A stretch of DNA of 64,000 nt from Qaidamihabitans albus (GCF_016464705.1 NZ_JAEHOB010000002.1:1-64000), one strand, 5' to 3'. Positions 16,260 to 24,952 are shown, counted from the stretch's first letter. Made by a program: numbers and translations. The notes: generated by a model not told the origin, from the letters alone.

Positions 16260-17033
16260 GTGCCCACGACACCGTGGTCCCGGCCGGCGACGCGCCGGCT
16301 CCGCCCCCTCACCGGCATCACCACCGTCGGCGCCGTCACCGCCGGAGCTCTGCTGGGCATGTCCGGCACCGGCGCGGCAGTGCTGCCCGCCGAGCAGACC
16401 GTCGAGGACGTGCCCGCGTCGGTCACGGCGGGCAGCGAGGTCACGTTCACCGGGACGCTCTCCGGTACCGGCGACCGGCCGCTCGCCGGCCAGCAGGTGG
16501 ACCTGCAGTGGCGGGCAGGGCCCGGCCAGCCGTGGTCGGTGTCGGCGAGCGACACCACCGACGCGGAGGGAGTCGCCGCGATCCCGGCGACGGTCGACCG
16601 GGACGCGCAGTGGCGGCTGCGCTTCGCCGGTGACCAGGTGCACGACCCGGCACGGTCGCGCGTGCAGACCATCGACTCCCGCGAGCCGATCGGGCAGCGC
16701 ATCGTCGACACCGCCGCCGCCCAGGCCGGGAAGCCGTACTCCTACGGTGCGGACGGGCCGGGCAGCTTCGACTGCTCCGGCCTGACGCAGTACGTGCACC
16801 GCCAGGTGGGCATCGAGCTGCCGCGGACGTCGAGCGACCAGCGCGCCGCCGTGCCGACGATCGCCAAGAGCGACATGCGACCGGGCGACCTGGTGTTCTT
16901 CGACGACGGCGGCGTCTACCACGTCGGCATCTTCGCCGGCGACGACCGGATCTGGGCCGCGCCGGAACCCGGCGACAGCGTCCGGCTCCAGGACATCTGG
17001 ACCGAGACCTACACCGTCGGCCGGGCCTGGTGA
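16260..17033 (+). CDS. Secreted NlpC/P60 cell-wall hydrolase
   Basis: 257 residues. A signal peptide occupies about 1-40 (twin arginines, then GITTVGAVTAGALLGMSG). An Ig-like beta domain follows (about 45-130, DVPASVTAGSEVTFTGTLSG). The C-terminal NlpC/P60 domain has the catalytic cysteine at about 172 in SFDCSGLTQYVHR and the histidine at about 221 in VYHVGIFAG. It should cleave the D-Glu to diamino acid bond of peptidoglycan stems outside the membrane. GTG 16260 is preceded by AGGAGGAAAC, a strong site. A long leader suggests post-transcriptional control. Confidence 0.9.
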   Translation: MPTTPWSRPATRRLRPLTGITTVGAVTAGALLGMSGTGAAVLPAEQTVEDVPASVTAGSEVTFTGTLSGTGDRPLAGQQVDLQWRAGPGQPWSVSASDTTDAEGVAAIPATVDRDAQWRLRFAGDQVHDPARSRVQTIDSREPIGQRIVDTAAAQAGKPYSYGADGPGSFDCSGLTQYVHRQVGIELPRTSSDQRAAVPTIAKSDMRPGDLVFFDDGGVYHVGIFAGDDRIWAAPEPGDSVRLQDIWTETYTVGRAW

Positions 17034-17126
17034 CCCTGCTGAGCAGGAGTTGATCGTCGGCCGGGAACCCCTGGGATACTGTTCCCGTTGTCCGGTTCAA
17101 CGAACCCAACAACCGGGGAGTGACCC

Positions 17127-17891
17127 ATGGGTACCGCGATCATCCTGGTCGTGCTGCTGGTCGTCATCGTCGGCGGCGGGCTCTACCTGGTCCAGTCTCG
17201 GGCGGAGGCCAAACGGCGCCGCATCGAGGACGCCAAGGCCGACGCCCGCCGCTGGCTGGAACGGCTCGGCGGCCAGGTGCTGAACCTGACCGGCACGGAC
17301 ACCGCATCGCAGCAGGCGATGGCCGACGCCTCGGAGCGCTACACCGCCGCCGGCTCGCAGATGGAGCAGGCGGAGACCGCCGAGCAGGCGAGGCTGGTGA
17401 AGGAGACCGCGCTCGAAGGGCTGTACTACGTCCGGGCCGCGCGGATCGCGATGGGCATGGACCCCGGCCCGGAGCTGCCCGAGAGTCTCGAGCGTGAGCG
17501 TGCGGGCAAGGTCACCGAGCACCGCGCGGTGGACGTCGGGGGCCACACCTACGAGGCCTCGCCCGAACCCGGGCAGAACACGCCGCACTACCACCCGGGT
17601 GGCCGCGTGGCCGGCCGGCCGGTGCCGCAGGGCTGGTACAGCGAGCCGTGGTGGCGGCCCGCGCTCGTGGCCGGCGCGTGGGGCATGGGGTCGATGCTGC
17701 TGTTCAGCGCGATGTTCTCCGGCATGGCGGGCATTCCCAGCGCGGCGGCCTGGGAGTCGGGCTACGACGCGGGCCAGGAGGACGCGATGGAGTCCGGTGA
17801 CGCGGGCGGCGCGGAGGACGGCGGCGGCATGGAAGACGGCGGCGGCGACCTCGGCGGCGACTTCGGCGGAGGCTTCGACATCGGCTTCTGA
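17127..17891 (+). CDS. Membrane-anchored protein with Gly/Asp-rich tail
   Basis: 254 residues. A transmembrane anchor lies at 3-22 (AIILVVLLVVIVGGGLYLVQ), followed by a helical, charged region to about 115 (DUF1542-like). The middle has an aromatic-rich stretch (GWYSEPWWRPALVAGAWGMGSM), then a second hydrophobic segment. The last 55 residues are mostly Gly, Asp and Glu and end GGGFDIGF. Proteins of this plan occur widely in actinobacteria without known function. ATG 17127 has GGGGAG 9 nt upstream. A hairpin lies just beyond the stop. Confidence 0.8.
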   Translation: MGTAIILVVLLVVIVGGGLYLVQSRAEAKRRRIEDAKADARRWLERLGGQVLNLTGTDTASQQAMADASERYTAAGSQMEQAETAEQARLVKETALEGLYYVRAARIAMGMDPGPELPESLERERAGKVTEHRAVDVGGHTYEASPEPGQNTPHYHPGGRVAGRPVPQGWYSEPWWRPALVAGAWGMGSMLLFSAMFSGMAGIPSAAAWESGYDAGQEDAMESGDAGGAEDGGGMEDGGGDLGGDFGGGFDIGF

Positions 17892-17902
17892 GCACTCCGC
17901 GG

Positions 17903-17946
17903 TCGTGAGTGCGTAACACTGTTCTAACTCGTGTGCGCACTCACGA
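17903..17946. terminator. Hairpin repeat family B, copy 1
   Basis: TCGTGAGTGCG (17903-17913) and CGCACTCACGA (17936-17946) are perfect 11-bp arms, and the inner bases can extend pairing with CAC/GTG. The loop contains GTTCTAAC. It sits between convergent genes and overlaps the stop codon of nei2, so it can serve both strands. The second family member is at 20962-21007. Confidence 0.7.
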
Positions 17947-18759
17947 GGGGTGGGCGGGTTGGCAGGTCGGGCACCAGTACAGCTTCCGGCCCGCCAGCTC
18001 CTCGTGCGCCACCGGCGTTCCGCACACCAGGCACGGCTGCCCCGCCCGCCGGTAGACGTATACCTCACCGCCGTGGCGGTCCTGCCTCGGCGCACGCCCG
18101 GTCACCTCGGGCAGGTGCTCGTCGGCGACCGTGTCGATCCGCCCGGTGCGCACTCCGGCGCGCATGAGCGCGACCAGGTCCGCCCACATCTCCTTCCAGG
18201 TCACCTGGCCCAGCGACCGGCCGGGCAGCGTGGGCACGATCCCGTGCCGGAACAGCACCTCGGCCCGGTAGACGTTGCCGACGCCGGCCAGCACCGACTG
18301 GTCCATCAGCAGGACGGCGATCGACGTGCGCGAACGGGAGATCCGCTCCCAGGCCCGTTCCGGTACCGCGTCGCGGCGCAGCGGATCCGGACCCAGCCGC
18401 TCCTTGACGGCGTCGGCCTCCTCCTCGCTGAGCAGCTCGCAGCGGGTGGGCCCGCGCAGGTCCGTCCAGTGGGAGGGCCCGGCCAGACGCATCCGCACCT
18501 GGCCGACGGGCGCCTCAGCGGGCAGCGCGGCCTCGGTGAACGTGCCGTACAGCCCGAGATGGACGTGCACCGTCCCGTGTGGACTGTAATGGTGGAACAG
18601 GTGCTTGCCGTGGGCCTCGGCGGCCACCATCGTGCGCCCGTCCAGCCGCGCCGCCTCGGCGGCGAAGCGGCCCTGCGGGCTGGACACCGCCACCGGCGCC
18701 CCGGCGTAGCGCCGCTGGTGCAGGCGGGCGAGCCGGTGCAGCGTGTGTCCCTCGGGCAT
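17941..18759 (-). CDS. nei2: Formamidopyrimidine/endonuclease VIII-type DNA glycosylase
   Basis: 272 residues of the Fpg/Nei family, which excises oxidised bases and nicks the abasic site. The mature N-terminus has catalytic Pro2-Glu3 (MPEGHTLHRLAR). The helix-two-turns-helix region has QSVLAGVGNVYRAEVLF. The C-terminal zinc finger is complete: CLVCGTPV, then YWCPTC. The sequence is nearer to the actinobacterial Nei2 group than to MutM because the start is MPEGHTLHRLA rather than MPELPEVE. It lies 5 nt downstream of rpiB, as nei and rpiB do in M. tuberculosis (Rv2464c/Rv2465c). Confidence 0.9.
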   Translation of the reverse strand: MPEGHTLHRLARLHQRRYAGAPVAVSSPQGRFAAEAARLDGRTMVAAEAHGKHLFHHYSPHGTVHVHLGLYGTFTEAALPAEAPVGQVRMRLAGPSHWTDLRGPTRCELLSEEEADAVKERLGPDPLRRDAVPERAWERISRSRTSIAVLLMDQSVLAGVGNVYRAEVLFRHGIVPTLPGRSLGQVTWKEMWADLVALMRAGVRTGRIDTVADEHLPEVTGRAPRQDRHGGEVYVYRRAGQPCLVCGTPVAHEELAGRKLYWCPTCQPAHPS

Positions 18760-18764
18760 CGGGC

Positions 18765-19256
18765 CTAGTCCCGCGGCAGCGGCGGCGGCGTGCCGGTCCG
18801 CTCGTAGTCCACGAGCTGCTTCACCCGCCGGACGTGCCGCTCGTCCGACGACGGCGGGGTGGCCAGGAACGCCTCGACGATCTCGGTCGCCTCCTGCGCG
18901 GTGTGCATCCGGGCACCGACGCCGATCAGCTGCGCGTGGTTGTGCTCGCGGGTCAGTCTGGCGATCTCCGGGCTCCAGGCCAGCCCGGTCCGCGCACCCG
19001 GCACCTTGTTGGCGGCGATCTGCTCGCCGTTGCCCGAGCCGCCGATCACGATGCCCACACTGCCCTCGTCGGCGACCACACGGCGCGCGGTCTCGACGCA
19101 GAAGGCCGGGTAGTCGTCAGCCGCGTCGTAGACGTGCGGACCGATATCGGTCACCTCGTGGCCCTGCTCCGCGAGGTGGGCCACGAGGTGGTTCTTCAGC
19201 TCGAAGCCGGCATGGTCGGATCCCAGATAGACACGCACGGCAGGTGAGTGTGCCAT
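18765..19256 (-). CDS. rpiB: Ribose-5-phosphate isomerase B
   Basis: 163 residues from ATG 19256. The RpiB/LacAB signature is clear: VYLGSDHAGFELKNHLV, then GIVIGGSGNGEQIAANK and the C-terminal RHVRRVKQLVDYE. It interconverts ribose-5-phosphate and ribulose-5-phosphate in the pentose phosphate pathway. A GTG at 19238 would remove six residues; ATG 19256 gives the length usual for actinobacterial RpiB. It is co-directional with nei2 and divergent from the comB-like gene, with only 42 nt between start codons. Confidence 0.9.
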   Translation of the reverse strand: MAHSPAVRVYLGSDHAGFELKNHLVAHLAEQGHEVTDIGPHVYDAADDYPAFCVETARRVVADEGSVGIVIGGSGNGEQIAANKVPGARTGLAWSPEIARLTREHNHAQLIGVGARMHTAQEATEIVEAFLATPPSSDERHVRRVKQLVDYERTGTPPPLPRD

Positions 19257-19298
19257 CCCCGGGACATCCGGCGGCGCCCACCCGGCATGCTGGGCACC

Positions 19299-20072
19299 AT
19301 GAACGTCTTCGGGCAGGGCGGGCACGACATCCGGCTCGAGTGGAGCGCGGAGGGCGTCGCCGCGCTGGGCGGTGAATGCCCGGTACTGGTCGTGGTGGAC
19401 GTGCTGTCGTTCTCCACCACCGTCGATCTGGCACTCGGGCGTGGCGGCCGGGTGCTCCCGCTGCCCTGGGGCGACGCGGACGCGGCCAGGGCGGCGAAAC
19501 AGGCCGGCGCGCTGCTGCCGGACGAACGGGGCTGGCCATTGCGGCCGTTCTCAGTCCTGACCACACCGCCGGGCACCTTCCTGGCGCTGCCGTCCCCGAA
19601 CGGCGCGACACTGTGCACGCTGGCGGCCGAGACCGGCGCGCACGTGCTCACCGCGTGCCTGCGCAACGCGCGGGCGGTGGCTGAGGTCGCCAACGCGCTG
19701 GCCGGCGGGCGGCCCACCGGCGTGATCCCCGCGGGCGAACGATGGGACACGGGGCTTGCCGCCAGGGACGGCGCGATCGGACCGCTGCGCCCGTGCGTCG
19801 AGGACCACCTCGGCGCGGGCGCCGTGGTGGACGCCCTGCTCGGCCTCGGCGTGCAGTGGCCTTCGCCGGAGGCCTCGCTCGCGGCGAGGGCGTTCCGCGC
19901 CGCCGGGCCCGATGTGGGCGCGGTCGTCGCGGGCTCGGCGTCCGGCCAGGAACTGCGCGAGGCCGGGCACGGCGGCGACGTCGATCTCGCCATCGCCGTC
20001 AACCGCTCCCCCGTCGCCCCGCTGCTCGTCGAGGGCTCCTTCCAGGACGTCACCCACCGCAACCACCCCTGA
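19299..20072 (+). CDS. ComB-like 2-phosphosulfolactate phosphatase family protein
   Basis: 257 residues from ATG 19299. The segment VVVDVLSFSTTVDLALGRGG and the later LPSPNGATLCTLA with LTACLRNARAVA match the ComB fold, a Mg-dependent phosphatase first described in coenzyme M synthesis. Actinobacteria do not make coenzyme M by the archaeal route in general, so the true substrate here is unknown. The gene interrupts the nei2-rpiB-mycothiol enzyme order seen in mycobacteria. No ribosome binding site of note precedes the start. Confidence 0.8.
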   Translation: MNVFGQGGHDIRLEWSAEGVAALGGECPVLVVVDVLSFSTTVDLALGRGGRVLPLPWGDADAARAAKQAGALLPDERGWPLRPFSVLTTPPGTFLALPSPNGATLCTLAAETGAHVLTACLRNARAVAEVANALAGGRPTGVIPAGERWDTGLAARDGAIGPLRPCVEDHLGAGAVVDALLGLGVQWPSPEASLAARAFRAAGPDVGAVVAGSASGQELREAGHGGDVDLAIAVNRSPVAPLLVEGSFQDVTHRNHP

Positions 20073-20160
20073 CCGGCCCCGGCGGAGCAGGAGAGCTCTA
20101 CTCTCGTCCCGCAGTGGCGAAGCTGCCTTGCTCGAACAGGCGGGGGCGGGAGGTGCTGCC

Positions 20161-20985
20161 GTGAGTGACGGCCGATGGACGGAGCTCGCCGACGGGGTGC
20201 TCGTCCGGCGCCATGCCGAGCTCGACCTGTCCGTCGGGCTGGTCGTCGGCGCGGACCACTGCCTGGTGATCGACACGCGCGGCGACGCCGCGCAGGGAGC
20301 GGAGCTGGCCGCGGCCGTCCGCGGCGTGACACCGCATCCCTGGACGGTCGTGCTCACGCACGCGCACTTCGACCACGCCTTCGGCACCGCCGCGTTCCTG
20401 CCGTGTGCCGTGTGGGCCCACGAGGGCTGCCGCGCCGCCCTCGCCGCGGAAGGCGAGGCTCAGCGCAGCCGCTGGGCGGCCCGCTACCGTGCCGAGGGCA
20501 GACCGGCCGTCGCGGAGGCGCTCGCCGCCACCGAGATCGTCCTGCCCGACCACGTCCTGACCGACTCGGCCGAGCTGGCCGTCGGCGGCAGGCGGGTCGT
20601 GCTCACCCACCCCGGGCCCGCACACACCGGGCACGACCTCGCGGTGCACGTGCCGGACGCGGGCGTCGTCTTCGCCGGCGACCTGGTCGAGCACGCGCCG
20701 GGCGGGTCGTTCACGGCCGAGTCCTTCGGCCCCGACTCGACGCTCGACGGCTGGCCCGGCGCACTCGACGAGCTGCTGGCGCAGGAGCCCCGGATCGTCG
20801 TCGCCGGGCACGGCGAGCCGGTCGACGGCGCGTTCGTGGCCGCGCAACGCGAACCGCTCGCGGCACTCGGCGCCCTCCGCGCCGCCGTCCGCGCGGATGA
20901 GCTGGGCCTCGCGGACGCACTCGCCCGCTCACCCTTCCCCGAGGACGTGACGCGTGCGGCGCTCGTGAGTGGCTACGCGAGTTAG
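20161..20985 (+). CDS. MBL-fold metallo-hydrolase
   Basis: 274 residues. The zinc-binding motif THAHFDHAFG is intact, and the later histidine in HPGPAHTGHDLAVH and the aspartate in VVFAGDLVEHAP complete the usual ligand set. The C-terminal helix region has VVAGHGEPVDG. Substrate class is not evident; lactonases, thioesterases and persulfide dioxygenases share this fold. GTG 20161 has GGGAGGT 6-7 nt upstream. The last codons (ALVSGYAS) and the stop are part of a perfect 22-bp palindrome, so the hairpin has become coding or the gene has extended into it. Confidence 0.85.
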   Translation: MSDGRWTELADGVLVRRHAELDLSVGLVVGADHCLVIDTRGDAAQGAELAAAVRGVTPHPWTVVLTHAHFDHAFGTAAFLPCAVWAHEGCRAALAAEGEAQRSRWAARYRAEGRPAVAEALAATEIVLPDHVLTDSAELAVGGRRVVLTHPGPAHTGHDLAVHVPDAGVVFAGDLVEHAPGGSFTAESFGPDSTLDGWPGALDELLAQEPRIVVAGHGEPVDGAFVAAQREPLAALGALRAAVRADELGLADALARSPFPEDVTRAALVSGYAS

Positions 20986-21007
20986 AACTCGCGTAGCCAC
21001 TCACGAG
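20962..21007. terminator. Perfect 22-bp palindrome, hairpin family B copy 2
   Basis: Arms 20962-20983 and 20986-21007 are exact complements with a two-base centre (AG); each begins CTCGTGAGTGGCTACGCG. The element contains the stop codon of the MBL gene and ends 11 nt before the stop of the convergent nitroreductase-like gene. It shares CTCGTGAGTG and GTT-AAC core bases with the hairpin at 17903. Confidence 0.8.
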
Positions 21008-21018
21008 GCCCGCGGCTC

Positions 21019-21642
21019 TCAGTCGAAGTCGAGCTCCCCCGTGCGGGTGCGCTTGAGCTCGAAGAAGTCCTGGTAGCCCGCGAGCAGCCGCGCGCCGTCG
21101 AACACCTTCAGCGCGTCCTCTCCGCGCGGGATCGAGCTCAGCACCGGCCCGAAGAACGCGACACCGTCGATGTGGATGGTCGGGGTGCCGACGTCCATGC
21201 CCACCGGGTCCATGCCCTCGTGATGGCTCTTGCGGACGGCCTCGTCGTACTCGGTGGAGTTCGCGGCATCGGCAAGCTCGGCCGGCGCCCCGATCTCGGC
21301 GAGGGCCTCCTTCAGCACGGCCTGGGTGTCCTTGTTGCCCCGGTTGTGGTGCCGGGTGCCGAACGCGGTGTAGTAGTCGCGCAGCGCCTCCCCGCCGGCC
21401 CGCTCGGCCAGGGCGGCCGCCACCCGGACCGGACCCCATGCCGAGGCCAGCAGGTCCTGGTACTCCTGCGACAGGTTGTCCCGGCCCTCGTTCAGCACGG
21501 CGAGGCTCATGATCCGGAACTGGAGGTCGAGATCACGCTGCCGCTCCACCTCGAGAATCCAGCGCGACGTGATCCAGGCGAACGGGCACATGGGATCGAA
21601 GTAGAAATCGACACGGGTTCTGCCCTGCTGGCCTGCGCTCAT
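21019..21642 (-). CDS. Mycothiol-dependent nitroreductase-like DsbA-fold protein (Rv2466c family)
   Basis: 207 residues with thioredoxin/DsbA fold. [21 protein letters not shown] and the C-terminal [22 protein letters not shown] align by eye with M. tuberculosis Rv2466c, a mycothiol-dependent reductase. The active-site motif is CPFA: Cys19 is kept, but position 22, the second cysteine in Rv2466c (CPWC), is alanine. It may therefore work by a monothiol mechanism with mycothiol. ATG 21642 follows GGGAGAG. It is divergent from pepN, the same arrangement as Rv2466c/Rv2467. Confidence 0.85.
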   Translation of the reverse strand: MSAGQQGRTRVDFYFDPMCPFAWITSRWILEVERQRDLDLQFRIMSLAVLNEGRDNLSQEYQDLLASAWGPVRVAAALAERAGGEALRDYYTAFGTRHHNRGNKDTQAVLKEALAEIGAPAELADAANSTEYDEAVRKSHHEGMDPVGMDVGTPTIHIDGVAFFGPVLSSIPRGEDALKVFDGARLLAGYQDFFELKRTRTGELDFD

Positions 21643-21654
21643 GATCTCTCCCTG

Positions 21655-21700
21655 GTCGGCGTGCGCTCGCGGGTCGGCGTGCGCTCGCGGGTCGGCGAGC
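21655..21700. repeat. 18-bp tandem repeat, 2.5 units
   Basis: GTCGGCGTGCGCTCGCGG occurs at 21655-21672 and 21673-21690, with a partial third unit. It lies in the 176-bp region between the divergent nitroreductase-like gene and pepN, close to the 5' end of the former. Confidence 0.8.
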
Positions 21701-21818
21701 CTCCTACCGTCCGCCAACACCGGCGGCCCGCCACATGTTCCCCGTCGGCGCCCGCCACCGGCGCATGATTGGATGCTGAGACAGGACAACGACAACCGCT
21801 ACCAGCACAGAGGTGCCC

Positions 21819-24383
21819 GTGCCCGCCCCGAATCTCACGCGCGAACAAGCCAGGCAGCGCGCCGAACTCCTCACCGTGGAGTCCTACGACATCGAGCTCG
21901 ACCTGACCGACGGCCACGGCCGCCCCGGCGAGCACACGTTCGACTCCCGGACGACCATCCGGTTCACCGCAGCGCAGCCCGGCCGCCGGTCCTGGGCGGA
22001 CATCGTCGCCGCGGACGTGCGTTCCGCGACGCTCAACGGAACGCCGCTGGACGTGTCCGGCTACGTCGAGGACCACGGTGTGGAACTGCCCGAGCTCGCC
22101 GAGTCCAACGAGCTCGTCGTGCACGCGGACTGCCGCTACATGAACACCGGCGAGGGCCTGCACCGGTTCGTCGATCCGGTCGACGACGGCGTGTACCTCT
22201 ACAGCCAGTTCGAGACCGCGGACGCCAAGCGCATGTTCGCGTGCTTCGACCAGCCCGACCTCAAGGCGACCTACCGGCTCACGGTCACCGCGCCGGCCGA
22301 CTGGAAGATCATCTCGAACGCGCTCGCCGAGTCGGCCGAACCCACACCGGAGGGCGCGGTCAGGACCGTCTTCGCCACGTCGGAGCGGATCTCCACCTAC
22401 CTGGTCGCGTTGATCGCCGGCCCGTACCACGAGTGGCGCGACACCTACCGCGACGAGTACCGGACCATCCCGCTGGGCATCTACTGCCGCGCCTCGCTGG
22501 CGAAGCACATGGACGCCGAGCGGCTGTTCACCGAGACCAAGCAGGGTTTCGGCTTCTACCACCGCAGCTTCGACACCCCGTACCCGTTCTCGAAGTACGA
22601 CCAGCTGTTCGTACCGGAGTTCAACGCGGGCGCGATGGAGAACGCGGGCGCGGTGACGTTCCTGGAGGACTACGTCTTCCGCAGCCGCGTCACGCGTTAC
22701 GCCTACGAGCGGCGCGCGGAGACGCTGCTGCACGAGATGGCGCACATGTGGTTCGGCGACCTCGTCACCATGCGCTGGTGGGACGACCTGTGGCTGAACG
22801 AGTCGTTCGCGACGTTCGCCAGCGTGCTCGCACAGGGCGAGGCGACCGAGTACACCAACGCCTGGACCAGCTTCGCCAACATCGAGAAGTCGTGGGCCTA
22901 CCGGCAGGACCAGCTGCCCTCGACGCACCCCATCGCGGCGGACATGGTGGACCTGCACGCCGTCGAGGTGAACTTCGACGGCATCACCTACGCCAAGGGC
23001 GCCAGCGTGCTCAAGCAGCTGGTCGCCTACGTCGGGCTGGGCAACTTCCTGGCCGGCCTGAAGGTGTACTTCAGCAAGCACGCGTGGGACAACGCGACGC
23101 TGGCCGACCTGCTCGCCGCGCTCGAAGCAGCGTCGGGCCGCGACCTGTCGTGGTGGAGCGCCCAGTGGCTGGAGACCACCGGCCTGAACTCGCTGCGGCC
23201 TCGGTTCGAACTCGACGGCAACGGCGCCTTCGCCTCGTTCGCGGTGCTGCAGGGCGGGGCCCGGCCGGGCGAGGGCGAACTCCGCACGCACCGGGTCGCG
23301 GTGGGCGTCTACGACGACGACGGCGCGGGCAAGCTGGTCCGCACCCACCGCGTGGAGCTCGACGTCGACGGCGAGCGTACCGAGGTGCCCGACCTGGTGG
23401 GCGTGCCCGCGGGCAAGCTCGTGCTCGTCAACGACGACGACCTGACCTACTGCACGATGCGGCTGGACAACGACTCACTGGTCACCCTGATCGACCGGAT
23501 CGCCGACATCACCGAACCGCTGCCCCGCACGCTGTGCTGGTCGGCCGCGTGGGAGATGACGCGCGAGGCCGAGCTCAAGGCACGCGACTTCGTGACCCTC
23601 GTGCTGCGCGGCATCGGCGCGGAGAGCGAGGTGGGCGTGGTGCAGCGGCTGCTGCTGCAGGCCCAGACGGCGCTGAACTCCTACGCCGAGCAGGACTGGG
23701 CGCACCAGCACGGCTGGCCTGCGTTCACCGAGCGGCTGCTCGAACTCGCCCGCTCGGCCGAGGCGGGCTCGGACCACCAGCTCGCGTTCGTCAACTCGCT
23801 GACCGGCTCGGTGCTCGACGATGCGACCACGCGCGTGCTGGCAGGCTGGCTCGACGGCTCCGCGCCGTTGCCCGGCCTGACGGTTGACACCGACCTGCGG
23901 TGGCGGTTGCTGCACGCGCTGGTCGCCCACGGCAGGGCGGGCGAGGCGGAGATCGATGCGGAGCTGGCGCGCGACGACACCGCCGCCGGGCGCAGGCACG
24001 CGGAGCGCTCCAGGGCGCTGCGGCCGACCGCGGAGGCGAAGGCACAGGCGTGGCAGCGGGCCGTCTACGACGACGAGCTGCCGAACGCGGTGAACGAGGC
24101 GATCATCCAGGGGTTCTCGCACCCGAAGCAGAAGCACCTGCTCGGCGAGTACGTGGAGAAGTACTTCGCGGTGATCGACGAGGTGTGGAGCCGCCGTTCG
24201 AGCGAGCGCGCGCAGCCGACCGTGGTGGGGCTGTACCCGTCGTGGGAGGTCACCCACGAGGCCGTCGCGGCGGCGGACGCGTGGCTGGCCGGTGACCATC
24301 CCGCGGCGCTGCGCAGGCTCGTGTCCGAGGGCAGGGCGGGCATCGTGCGCGCCCTCGCCGCCCGTGAGTTCGACCAGAGCTGA
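21819..24383 (+). CDS. pepN: Aminopeptidase N, M1 family
   Basis: About 854 residues. The exopeptidase motif GAMEN is in EFNAGAMENAGAV, and the zinc site is HEMAH at 305-309 with the third ligand Glu328 (LWLNESFA). A catalytic tyrosine region and the long ERAP1-like C-terminal helical domain follow, so the protein is complete. It removes N-terminal residues from peptides in the cytoplasm. GTG 21819 is preferred because AGAGG precedes it by 5 nt; GTG 21813 is an alternative. Orthologous position to Rv2467. A perfect hairpin follows the stop. Confidence 0.92.
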   Translation: MPAPNLTREQARQRAELLTVESYDIELDLTDGHGRPGEHTFDSRTTIRFTAAQPGRRSWADIVAADVRSATLNGTPLDVSGYVEDHGVELPELAESNELVVHADCRYMNTGEGLHRFVDPVDDGVYLYSQFETADAKRMFACFDQPDLKATYRLTVTAPADWKIISNALAESAEPTPEGAVRTVFATSERISTYLVALIAGPYHEWRDTYRDEYRTIPLGIYCRASLAKHMDAERLFTETKQGFGFYHRSFDTPYPFSKYDQLFVPEFNAGAMENAGAVTFLEDYVFRSRVTRYAYERRAETLLHEMAHMWFGDLVTMRWWDDLWLNESFATFASVLAQGEATEYTNAWTSFANIEKSWAYRQDQLPSTHPIAADMVDLHAVEVNFDGITYAKGASVLKQLVAYVGLGNFLAGLKVYFSKHAWDNATLADLLAALEAASGRDLSWWSAQWLETTGLNSLRPRFELDGNGAFASFAVLQGGARPGEGELRTHRVAVGVYDDDGAGKLVRTHRVELDVDGERTEVPDLVGVPAGKLVLVNDDDLTYCTMRLDNDSLVTLIDRIADITEPLPRTLCWSAAWEMTREAELKARDFVTLVLRGIGAESEVGVVQRLLLQAQTALNSYAEQDWAHQHGWPAFTERLLELARSAEAGSDHQLAFVNSLTGSVLDDATTRVLAGWLDGSAPLPGLTVDTDLRWRLLHALVAHGRAGEAEIDAELARDDTAAGRRHAERSRALRPTAEAKAQAWQRAVYDDELPNAVNEAIIQGFSHPKQKHLLGEYVEKYFAVIDEVWSRRSSERAQPTVVGLYPSWEVTHEAVAAADAWLAGDHPAALRRLVSEGRAGIVRALAAREFDQS

Positions 24384-24393
24384 CGCCCCCGAT

Positions 24394-24448
24394 TGCCATG
24401 AACGACCCGTTACTGGCGAAAAATGCCAGTAACGGGTCGTTCATGGCA
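24394..24448. repeat. Perfect hairpin, repeat family A copy 2
   Basis: Arms 24395-24417 and 24425-24447 pair perfectly over 23 bp (24 with the outer T-A), loop GAAAAAT. The arm contains the same ATGAACGACCCGTTACTGGC as the element at 6386. It lies between the convergent pepN and DUF5130 genes and could terminate both. Confidence 0.9.
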
Positions 24449-24454
24449 GAAGCG

Positions 24455-24952
24455 TCAGCGCTTGGGGGCGGGGCCCGCCTGGTCGGTCATCATGCGCAGG
24501 CCGCTGACCAGCCCGCCGACCAGGTCGCCCTCCTTGAAGGAGGCCACCATGCTCATCACGGCGAGCTTGGCGCCCCGATCGGGCAGCCGGCGCATGGCCT
24601 CCGCGCCCGTGACGACCTCGACCACCCGCTGGCCCGGCGACACGGCGATGAGCACGGCCCGGTCGGCGAGCTCGCCGAGTGTGTCGTGCAGTGACTCGGC
24701 GCCCGCGCGGGTGTCCTCGCCCAGCTCCCCGAGGTAGATGCTGAACTCGAGGCCGGACTCCCGGCTGGCCAGCGTCAGCGCCTCGTCCAGCCGGGCGAGC
24801 TGCGCCGTACTGAACGGGCCGGATGGAGCAGGCGGCTCGTACATCTGCGCGACGGACACGCGGCCGCTTGCCGTAACGGCGGCGCCGGGCTGCAGCTCGG
24901 TGCCCTCCAGGCCGGTCGACTTGCTCTCCTGGGTGACTTCACCAGTTGCCAC
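24455..24952 (-). CDS. DUF5130/TPM-like protein
   Basis: 165 residues. The central region (PFSTAQLARLDEALTLASRESGLEFSIY in part, then AVLIAVSPGQRVVEVVTGAEA) has the pattern of the DUF5130 family, related to TPM domains. No signal peptide or membrane segment is seen except a weakly hydrophobic C-terminal helix (LVGGLVSGLRMM). GTG 24952 is chosen because GAGGAGG lies 5 nt upstream. It overlaps the end of ctaJ by 14 nt. In M. tuberculosis the corresponding gene is Rv2468c next to pepN. Function unknown. Confidence 0.8.
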   Translation of the reverse strand: MATGEVTQESKSTGLEGTELQPGAAVTASGRVSVAQMYEPPAPSGPFSTAQLARLDEALTLASRESGLEFSIYLGELGEDTRAGAESLHDTLGELADRAVLIAVSPGQRVVEVVTGAEAMRRLPDRGAKLAVMSMVASFKEGDLVGGLVSGLRMMTDQAGPAPKR

